Shown here piece after piece: positions 1 to 5,540 of a stretch of DNA of 5,540 nucleotides; within the stretch, counting starts at the first letter, position 1, and each line of letters begins with the position of its first letter. The notes under the pieces are model-generated. The model saw nothing but the letters and a program-made list of their open reading frames with translations. It was not told where the DNA came from and searched no databases. The stretch is from Cellvibrionales bacterium UBA2034 (GTDB lineage Bacteria; Pseudomonadota; Gammaproteobacteria; Pseudomonadales; UBA7239): the NCBI GenBank assembly GCA_002333095.1, contig DDBK01000036.1:8043-13582 (forward strand), in the 5' to 3' direction. The translations under genes were made by a program, and so were the position numbers.

Positions 1-572
1 TCATTTATCAAGCCATATTTAATGATCTCAGCAAGACCAGAACGATATTCACGATCAGGCAACGTATGCAGCGTATCAATATCGATAATTACACATGATG
101 GCTGATGGAATGCGCCAATCATGTTTTTTCCTAAAGGATGATTAACGCCGGTTTTTCCACCTACTGAAGAATCAACTTGCGCCAGAAGAGTTGTAGGAAT
201 CTGTATAAATGCCACCCCACGCTGGTAGCAGGCAGCCGCGAAGCCAGTCATATCGCCAATTACACCTCCACCCAGAGCAACCAATGTAGTTGTTCTGCTG
301 TGTTTTTCTTGCAGTAATTTATCAAATATGAGCTGCAACGTTTCAAGCGACTTATAGCACTCACCGTCCTGCAGGATAACTGACGCACAATTAAAATCAG
401 AAAACATCCGCTGTGTTTGTTCTAGGTACAAAGGCGCAATTGTTTGATTGGTCACAATCAAAACTTGACTGGCTTTTACATGTTTTTTTACTAACAGAGG
501 CTGGTCTAAAAGACTGTTTCCGATATAAATCGGATAACTTCTATCATCTAGCTCAACAGACAAAACCTGCAT
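1..572 (-). CDS. aroB: 3-dehydroquinate synthase AroB (5' part, C-terminus cut by window edge)
   Basis: AroB converts DAHP to 3-dehydroquinate in the cytoplasm, the second step of the shikimate pathway, using NAD and a divalent metal. The first 190 residues are visible; family members are about 360 residues, so roughly half is missing beyond position 1. Seen directly: RSYPIYIG (11-18), DGE-x-YKS (69-75), the NAD-binding GGGVIGD (101-107), [20 protein letters not shown] (125-144), [14 protein letters not shown] (145-158) and [10 protein letters not shown] (178-187). E182 corresponds to the first metal-ligand glutamate of the family; the two histidine ligands would lie in the missing half. The ATG at 572 is the only plausible start, because an in-frame TGA lies six codons upstream. 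A GAGAG (585-589) 12 bases upstream is a modest ribosome binding site. It follows aroK after a 52-base gap and is probably on the same transcript. No damage is seen in the visible part. Confidence 0.97.
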   Translation of the reverse strand, partial: MQVLSVELDDRSYPIYIGNSLLDQPLLVKKHVKASQVLIVTNQTIAPLYLEQTQRMFSDFNCASVILQDGECYKSLETLQLIFDKLLQEKHSRTTTLVALGGGVIGDMTGFAAACYQRGVAFIQIPTTLLAQVDSSVGGKTGVNHPLGKNMIGAFHQPSCVIIDIDTLHTLPDREYRSGLAEIIKYGLIN

Positions 573-624
573 GGCAGAGCACTTCTCTCAAGTCATTCAT
601 AGTGCGATATCAGGAATTTATTTT
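573..624 (-). other. aroK-aroB intergenic gap
   Basis: This 52-base spacer between the aroK stop and the aroB start is the longest gap between annotated gene ends. It contains the modest GAGAG ribosome binding site of aroB at 585-589. A tiny inverted repeat, AGAG-5 nt-CTCT, spans 576-588 and includes part of that site; at four base pairs it is too weak to call a regulatory hairpin. I see no terminator (no GC-rich stem followed by a T run) and no convincing promoter, so transcription probably reads through from aroK. Confidence 0.6.
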
Positions 625-1161
625 TCATCTACTATTGTGCAACCTAAATAGCCTTACAATTTCACGGACTACTTGGCGCATCGGCCTTGAATCAGTTTGC
701 ACAATACATGTTGCCACTTCTCTGTAGAGCGGATCACGCAACTCCAGCATTCTCATTAAGATATCGCAGGGGTCACCCTTCTGCAGCAAGGGCCTTTTTT
801 TGTCTTTGCCAATCCTGGCCACAAGCTGCGAAAGATCAGCCTTTAAATAAACACAGAACTCTTTTTTTATGATTTCGCGATTAGACTGGCTAAGGACAAC
901 GCCGCCACCTGTGGCAATCAATTGACCACGTCTGGCCGCAATTTCTTCCAATGCTCGTGACTCACGAATCCGAAAGCCTTCTTCTCCCTCAACATCAAAA
1001 ATCCATGGGATGTCAGCACCAGCCCGAAATTCAACCTCTCTATCTATATCAACAAATTCCAGATCCAGCTCATCAGAAAGCAACTTGCCGACTGTCGTCT
1101 TGCCAACCCCCATAGGGCCAACAAGATAGACATTCGGCTTGCGGCTAATCCCATCCTGCAT
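625..1161 (-). CDS. aroK: Shikimate kinase AroK
   Basis: AroK phosphorylates shikimate at the 3-hydroxyl with ATP in the cytoplasm, the fifth step of the shikimate pathway. The 178 residues match the usual length of about 170-175. Visible in order: Walker A GPMGVGKT (15-22); DID (38-40), whose first Asp is the shikimate-binding position; GFRIRE (62-67) with shikimate-binding R64; the GGG loop (85-87); the lid arginine in RPLL (123-126); and ELRDPLYREVA (140-150) with substrate-binding R142. No key residue is missing. The start ATG shares its A with the pilQ stop (TGATG, 1-base overlap), and an in-frame TAA lies three codons upstream, which fixes this start. There is no Shine-Dalgarno sequence at normal distance; the nearest, AAGGAT at 1182-1187, is 20 bases away inside pilQ. 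Translation therefore probably depends on ribosomes finishing pilQ. aroB follows, as in many gammaproteobacteria. The AroK versus AroL assignment rests on sequence and on this context. Confidence 0.97.
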   Translation of the reverse strand: MQDGISRKPNVYLVGPMGVGKTTVGKLLSDELDLEFVDIDREVEFRAGADIPWIFDVEGEEGFRIRESRALEEIAARRGQLIATGGGVVLSQSNREIIKKEFCVYLKADLSQLVARIGKDKKRPLLQKGDPCDILMRMLELRDPLYREVATCIVQTDSRPMRQVVREIVRLFRLHNSR

Positions 1162-3347
1162 CAGTGCTTATCAGCAAGCGGATCCTTCAGAAGACGTGGT
1201 GTTACAAAAATCAGCAACTCAGTCTTGCTATCTTTTCTGGTTGTTGAGCGGAAAAACCTTCCAACCATCGGCAGATCACCAAGGAAAGGAATTTTACTGA
1301 CTTCATCGAGAGTATCATTTTCAAAGATACCACCCAAAACAACAGTTTCACCATTAGCAACAAGCACTCGAGTAGTTAGCTCCGTAGTACTAATAACAGG
1401 GATACCTGCCACAAATCGTTCAATTCTATCTTTTGTAACTACCAAATCCATAATAATACGATCATCAGGTGTGATTTGCGGAGTTACTTCAAGCTTCAAC
1501 ACCGCCTCTTTAAATGAAGTGGTAGTAGCGCCACTATTTGCAGCTTCCTGATAGCCAATTTCTTCACCGCTTTTGATGATAGCTTTTTGTTTGTCGCCAG
1601 TAATAACTTTAGGCTGCGACACAACCTCGCCTTTACCGGTTTTTTCCATTGCTGACAACTCAACTGATAGCCAACCATCAGAGCCTAGCAAACCGATAGC
1701 AAAAGAACCTGGATCTCCTGCTTCAGGCTTGGCTCTAAGATCCATCACCATAGAGTCAGCACCTGTTGGCGTACTGATAAGATCAAGATCATCCGGATCG
1801 ATAAGCGTACCGCCTATATCGGGGCCGCCACTACGGAAAATCCTGTTGTTATCACTCAACACATTATTGATAGAACCATTGGCAAACAGATCCCCTGCAT
1901 TTGCATCAAGACCCCACATTACACCAAGGTCTTCTCGAAATCCGGATGTTGCTTTGACAATTCTGGCTTCAATTGAAACTTGACGAACAGGAATATCAAC
2001 TCGCTTCACAAACTCGCGGAACTGTTGAATTCTTTCTTCTGTTTCAGTAAGAAAAATAGAGTTTGTTCTACCATCTACTGTTGCAGAACCTCTATCTGAC
2101 AACATGCTTTTTGTTGAATCACCCGAGGCTTTAGCCTTTTTAAACAGTTGGAAAATATCACCAGCATCAGCATAGAGAATCTGTACAAACTCTGTTCTTA
2201 ATGGAGCCAACTCTTCCAACTGTTTTGCAGTTTCCACTTCTTCTCGTTCGCGAGCCGCTATTTCTGCAGCAGGCGCAACCATCAATACATTTCCAATCTG
2301 GCGCTTATCTAATCCTTTAGTTTTTAATACCAGATCCAAAGCCTGATCCCATGGAACATTGTCGAGCCTCAAGGTAATTTTCCCCTCGACCGTGTCACTT
2401 GCAACTAGGTTTAAATCAGTGAAGTCAGCAATCAACTGGAGAACCGAGCGAACAGGGATATCCTGGAAGTTTAGTGACAGTTTCTGACCTACATAACTGA
2501 ATTTCTGCACCCGCTCTTCTTGCTCTTTTGCTGTCAACCTTTTAACACTGACAACATATTCTGTATCAGTCTGATACGCCATATAGTCGTATTCGCCAGT
2601 TGACTTGATTGTAATAACTGAATTGCCACCGTCATAATCAGAGCCTACAAACTGCACCGGAGTTGCAAAATCAACCACATCAAGCTTGCGCCTTAATGCG
2701 ATGGGCAACTGCGTATCTGCAAAGTTGACAGTAATTTGATCACCCGCATCTTCTACATTCACATTAGTATTTGGATCAGTGATTGAGATAATGATTTTAC
2801 CCTCACCATTTTCTCCGCGTCGAAAATCAACGTCTTTTATACTGTTGCCATAACCGGAAACATCCGATGCGATCTTGTCAGCGAAACTGGTGCCTTTTTT
2901 ATTGACATCTTGCATCTCGCTACTGCCAACCGTCATGATGAAACTGTTCGCCTCAATACGAGACTTATAACTCTCCAGTTCTACCATGTTAAGAATCAGT
3001 CTTGTGCGCCCACCGTCAGACAGCACATTTGCACTCTTTGCACTTCCAAAAGACAGGGGAAATTTTTTCTCTGTGAGCTCACTATCGACACCCTCAAAAT
3101 CCATAACCAAGCGAGCAGGCTTGTCAATTGTGTAGCCCTTTGGCTCAGGAGGGCGAGAATTGAAATCCATCCGAACTTCAAACCGATCTCCAGGCAACGA
3201 GGAAAAGGAAACATTTTTCAATGTTGCTGATCCTGCCGCCAAAGCCCACGTTGGCAATAGTAGCGAGATTGCAGCCACCAGCGTTTTAATCGCACTTTTC
3301 ACAAGACCACCCCTTTCCTTTCCAGTTATATTTGACTGATGTGCCAT
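1161..3347 (-). CDS. pilQ: Type IV pilus secretin PilQ
   Basis: PilQ forms the multimeric outer-membrane pore through which the type IVa pulus fibre passes. The 728-residue product (about 713 from the alternative GTG at 3302) fits the family length of about 700. A signal peptide is seen at about 16-37, with hydrophobic core LVAAISLLL and a likely cleavage after ALA (35-37). Two AMIN-type beta domains, which in this family bind peptidoglycan, lie at about 43-140 and 172-268. An STN/N0 domain follows at about 288-358, then a secretin N1 domain at about 384-453, and the secretin barrel region from about 455 to 717. The secretin signature is clear: GETVVLGGI (666-674), then IPFLGDLP (686-693), and the terminal LLIFVTPRLL (711-720). 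Residues about 480-545 form an acidic, less conserved insert. It follows pilP after 21 bases and overlaps aroK by one. The ATG at 3347 has only a weak site (CGGAC); the downstream GTG has a better one, so the exact N-terminus is uncertain. Confidence 0.96.
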   Translation of the reverse strand: MAHQSNITGKERGGLVKSAIKTLVAAISLLLPTWALAAGSATLKNVSFSSLPGDRFEVRMDFNSRPPEPKGYTIDKPARLVMDFEGVDSELTEKKFPLSFGSAKSANVLSDGGRTRLILNMVELESYKSRIEANSFIMTVGSSEMQDVNKKGTSFADKIASDVSGYGNSIKDVDFRRGENGEGKIIISITDPNTNVNVEDAGDQITVNFADTQLPIALRRKLDVVDFATPVQFVGSDYDGGNSVITIKSTGEYDYMAYQTDTEYVVSVKRLTAKEQEERVQKFSYVGQKLSLNFQDIPVRSVLQLIADFTDLNLVASDTVEGKITLRLDNVPWDQALDLVLKTKGLDKRQIGNVLMVAPAAEIAAREREEVETAKQLEELAPLRTEFVQILYADAGDIFQLFKKAKASGDSTKSMLSDRGSATVDGRTNSIFLTETEERIQQFREFVKRVDIPVRQVSIEARIVKATSGFREDLGVMWGLDANAGDLFANGSINNVLSDNNRIFRSGGPDIGGTLIDPDDLDLISTPTGADSMVMDLRAKPEAGDPGSFAIGLLGSDGWLSVELSAMEKTGKGEVVSQPKVITGDKQKAIIKSGEEIGYQEAANSGATTTSFKEAVLKLEVTPQITPDDRIIMDLVVTKDRIERFVAGIPVISTTELTTRVLVANGETVVLGGIFENDTLDEVSKIPFLGDLPMVGRFFRSTTRKDSKTELLIFVTPRLLKDPLADKH
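3310..3320 (-). promoter_or_regulatory. Strong Shine-Dalgarno sequence inside the annotated 5' end of pilQ
   Basis: On the minus strand this reads AAGGAAAGGGG, followed by 7 bases and then an in-frame GTG (3302-3300, codon 16 of the longer reading). It is a better purine-rich ribosome binding site than the one before the ATG at 3347. Starting there would give a standard short signal peptide beginning MKSAIKTL. The site may therefore mark the real pilQ start. It could also simply be Gly-Lys-Glu-Arg-Gly codons that happen to be purine-rich. Confidence 0.5.
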
Positions 3348-3368
3348 AATTTTGTCCGCCGCCCTGGT

Positions 3369-3932
3369 TTATTGCTCTGCTGACTCTTGTAGCGGCAACG
3401 TCTTAGGACGCTCCAGCCAACCATCCGGCCCATTGGGCACTATTTCTTTCAAATCAATGCGGCTATTGTCTATATAGAAAATCTTTCCGTGGTTACGGCC
3501 CATATAGTTTCCTACCTGCACTCTATGAATATTGGCTGTGCCATCATCAACCAATCCCCACATAGCTCCATCTTTTACAACAGTACCCACCATCACAATT
3601 GCACTGATATTAAATTGTTCGAGATACTCTTTTGGACGCAATTCGTCTGGTTTAACCATAGCTGCGCCGGCAACATTGCCGCCCTCAACTGTTATTTCAA
3701 TCAGGGCTTGCGGCTTTTCAAATGGGCTTCGCATACCAGCAGCACCGTACAAAAACGAATCGAACTGCGGAAATGTAGGTATCGGCTCAATAGGTGGAGC
3801 AGGCTTCTGCCTTGTATCCTGCATATAACTATCAAGATCCGCCATATCCCTGCCGCAACCTGCAATCAGTAACGCAACCGGCAAAATAACCCCTATAGCC
3901 CCGAATCTCATAGCCCTGCTGTCAGCCTTCAT
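3369..3932 (-). CDS. pilP: Type IV pilus assembly lipoprotein PilP
   Basis: PilP links the inner-membrane PilN-PilO pair to the secretin PilQ in the periplasm. The product is 187 residues, close to the roughly 175 of P. aeruginosa PilP. A lipoprotein signal peptide runs from about 8 to 25, with lipobox L-I-A-G-C and lipidated Cys26. The mature N-terminus has DLDSYM (32-37) and a proline-rich linker (44-55), the kind of flexible stretch that contacts PilN/PilO in studied homologues, followed by GMRSPFE (66-72). The C-terminal beta domain (about 102-183) carries the family-typical FNISAIVMVGT (107-117), RVQVGNYMGRNHGKI (137-151) and GWLERPKTL (171-179). The ATG overlaps the pilO stop as ATGA and has a good Shine-Dalgarno, AGGAAGG (3939-3945), 6 bases upstream. 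A second in-frame ATG (codon 8, 3911) would also leave an intact signal peptide but lacks that site. No damage is seen. Confidence 0.96.
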   Translation of the reverse strand: MKADSRAMRFGAIGVILPVALLIAGCGRDMADLDSYMQDTRQKPAPPIEPIPTFPQFDSFLYGAAGMRSPFEKPQALIEITVEGGNVAGAAMVKPDELRPKEYLEQFNISAIVMVGTVVKDGAMWGLVDDGTANIHRVQVGNYMGRNHGKIFYIDNSRIDLKEIVPNGPDGWLERPKTLPLQESAEQ

Positions 3933-4708
3933 TTGCCACCTTCCTTACCTTTTTTTGAATCAGCTGCTTTCTTATCAGGCTGCTTCTTGTCTTTACTATT
4001 TGCCTTTGCAGATTCTTTTGCAGCATCTTTTTCAGTATCTTCAGCCGACTTGTACCGATAAGTTTTTGCCATAATGACCATTGCAAGCTCTTCACTATTT
4101 CTTGCCTGATCATCTTTTGCCGGCTTTTCTTTATCGCCAGATGGAGCAGTCTTTTTATTATCATCGGCTGCTGGAATAATCACAAAATCATGCAGAGTGA
4201 CAATTCGCGGCAACCCAGCAACACCACTCACAAACGCACCGAAATCGTGATACCCGCCCTTTACTTTAATGCTGATGGGCAATTCAACATAGAAATCTGC
4301 TTTCTTCTCCTGCTGCAAATCAATGGCCTCAAAGTTCAATCCACTCTGCTGACCGTTATTTGAAATATCATCAAGAAGACCAGGAACCTCAGTATCTTTA
4401 GGCAGCTGCAAAATCAGCGCACTAAATGAATCCCCCATCTCTTTCATTTGGGCTCGATATGCATCGAGGTTGGCGGCATCCTGAACTTTTTGCTCAAATT
4501 CAGATCGCAAACTAACTTCTTTTTGCGCTTCCGTTGCCAATTTTGCCTGCTGATCTTTAAGAACAAACTGGTAGGACAATACAACAACAGCGGCCATAGC
4601 CAAAAGCCAACATGCAACCTTTACCGGCAGCGGCCAAGCCCCAATATTCTCAGGATCAAGATTGGTAAAATCATTCTGCAGCTTTTCAAATTTTTCCTGG
4701 AGTGACAT
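3929..4708 (-). CDS. pilO: Type IV pilus inner-membrane protein PilO, with charged insertion and lysine-rich tail
   Basis: PilO is a bitopic inner-membrane protein that pairs with PilN through periplasmic coiled coils and a ferredoxin-like domain. Seen: a short cytoplasmic N-terminus with NIGAWPLPVKV (21-31), a membrane segment at about 31-50, a coiled-coil stretch at about 52-100, and the family-typical QLPKDTEVPGLLDDI (101-115), GGYHDFGAFVSGVAGLPRIV (151-170) and TLHDFVI (171-177). The core ends with VIMAKTYRY (211-219). At 259 residues it is about 50 longer than P. aeruginosa PilO (about 207). The extra length is a charged insertion at about 180-206, just before the last core strand, and a tail at 221-259 in which about a third of residues are Lys and many others Asp or Glu. 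The start overlaps the pilN stop as TAATG and has GAGGG (4718-4722) 9 bases upstream. The stop overlaps pilP. The core identification is secure; the extensions have no function I recognise. Confidence 0.95.
   Translation of the reverse strand: MSLQEKFEKLQNDFTNLDPENIGAWPLPVKVACWLLAMAAVVVLSYQFVLKDQQAKLATEAQKEVSLRSEFEQKVQDAANLDAYRAQMKEMGDSFSALILQLPKDTEVPGLLDDISNNGQQSGLNFEAIDLQQEKKADFYVELPISIKVKGGYHDFGAFVSGVAGLPRIVTLHDFVIIPAADDNKKTAPSGDKEKPAKDDQARNSEELAMVIMAKTYRYKSAEDTEKDAAKESAKANSKDKKQPDKKAADSKKGKEGGK
3939..3946 (-). promoter_or_regulatory. Ribosome binding site of pilP
   Basis: The minus strand reads AAGGAAGG here, ending 6 bases before the ATG at 3932. It lies within the last codons of pilO, so pilO termination and pilP initiation occur at nearly the same place. 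The site favours the ATG at 3932 over the in-frame ATG at 3911. Confidence 0.75.
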
Positions 4709-5276
4709 TATTTTCCACCCTCATCACTGACCTGGGGCAATGACACATCCACGGTCAAATTAAAATCAGTACCTTGCTCACCGAGCGTAGGGTTCGCCTG
4801 AACCTTTGTCAAAAGCGGATTCTCAAACCATTCCGATTTCCCAAGATCTCTCATTAAAGTAGACACGCGGTTGTTGGATTCCGCTGTGCCTGTGACAAAG
4901 ATCCTATTATCTTTTCTTTCAATTTTGCTAAAGAAAACACCGTCAGGCTGGGTTCGAACAATTTCATCAAAGATATGCACTATTAAAGGACGTGTACCCT
5001 GCAAACTCTGAATGACTTTCATTCGGTCAATCATTTCCATTCGCTGCTTTTTCAATGCATTGATTTCGTCAACTTTTTTATCAAGCAGCGAAATCTCACT
5101 TTGCAATTTTTGATTCCGCATCTTCTGATAATCAATTAGCGACTGTATGGCTAAATACCAGATTGCAAAAACCAAAGCACCCACCAAGGCGCAACCCGCA
5201 AGAATTGTCAGAAAATCCTTTTTTCTTTGTTCACGCAGCTCTGCCCGCCAAGGCAGAAGATTAATCTTAGTTGCCA

Positions 5277-5277
<1 letters not shown>
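4708..5277 (-). CDS. pilN: Type IV pilus inner-membrane protein PilN
   Basis: PilN connects cytoplasmic PilM to the periplasmic PilO/PilP part of the type IVa pilus alignment complex. The 189 residues are near the family length of about 190-200. The N-terminal INLLPWR (5-11) is the conserved peptide that docks into PilM. A single membrane segment lies at about 22-46. A long charged helix with heptad-like spacing (about 50-92) predicts the coiled coil that pairs with PilO. The C-terminal half (about 95-182) fits the ferredoxin-like periplasmic domain, with GTRPLIVHIFDEIVRTQPDG (94-113) and a beta-rich part after it. The ATG overlaps the last base of the pilM stop (TAATG) and follows a strong Shine-Dalgarno AAGGAG (5287-5292) by 9 bases. 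The stop overlaps the pilO start in the same way. Nothing appears missing or unusual. Confidence 0.96.

Positions 5278-5540
<263 letters not shown>

Noticed and set aside
576..588. Small inverted repeat AGAG-5 nt-CTCT over the aroB ribosome binding site
   Set aside because: Four base pairs are too few for a stable hairpin, and such repeats are expected by chance.
413..727. Plus-strand open frame of about 104 codons spanning the aroK-aroB junction
   Set aside because: It lies antisense to two clearly recognised genes, and its translation shows no domain or sensible composition.
1225..1983. Plus-strand open frames opposite pilQ
   Set aside because: They are mirror frames of the conserved secretin coding region, and their Ser/Thr/Pro-rich translations resemble no known protein.
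3950..3956. A7 run near the end of pilO (A-AAA-AAA in frame), considered as a programmed frameshift fusing PilO to PilP
   Set aside because: A -1 slip here does enter the pilP frame, but it meets a TAA two codons later, so no fusion results and only a few tail residues would change. Lysine codons explain the run.
3922..4164. Minus-strand frame of 80 codons overlapping the 3' end of pilO, lysine/glutamine/leucine rich
   Set aside because: It is a shifted reading of the lysine-rich pilO tail (A-rich codons stay open in several frames), with no recognised domain.

Overview
This window is one continuous minus-strand gene cluster, read from high to low coordinates: pilM (3' end only), pilN, pilO, pilP, pilQ, aroK and aroB (5' part only). 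The two ends of the window cut pilM and aroB. Nearly every base is coding, and no stretch longer than about 50 bases lacks a gene. I see no RNA gene, insertion sequence, CRISPR array, transcription terminator or convincing promoter. The operon promoter would be expected upstream of pilM, outside the window.

The order pilMNOPQ-aroK-aroB is the classical gammaproteobacterial arrangement. The proteins resemble, as far as I recall those sequences, the Pseudomonas aeruginosa PilM-Q proteins and the E. coli/Pseudomonas AroK and AroB enzymes. The DNA is only moderately GC-rich, clearly below Pseudomonas. That suggests a marine or Cellvibrionales/Oceanospirillales-like gammaproteobacterium, but the genus cannot be fixed from this sequence alone.

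The pil genes encode the alignment subcomplex and outer-membrane pore of the type IVa pilus machine. Cytoplasmic PilM binds the N-terminal INLLPWR motif of PilN. PilN and PilO are bitopic inner-membrane proteins that pair in the periplasm. The lipoprotein PilP joins them to the secretin PilQ, through which the pilus is extended and retracted. AroK (shikimate kinase) and AroB (3-dehydroquinate synthase) are unrelated shikimate-pathway enzymes that share the transcript.

The genes are tightly packed. The junctions pilM/pilN (TAATG), pilN/pilO (TAATG), pilO/pilP (ATGA) and pilQ/aroK (TGATG) overlap by 1, 1, 4 and 1 bases. Short gaps separate pilP/pilQ (21 bases, or 66 with the alternative pilQ start) and aroK/aroB (52 bases).

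I find no previously undescribed system here. The points most worth a second look are a charged, lysine-rich insertion and C-terminal tail on PilO, an ambiguous pilQ start where an internal GTG has the better ribosome binding site, and the lack of a ribosome binding site for aroK.
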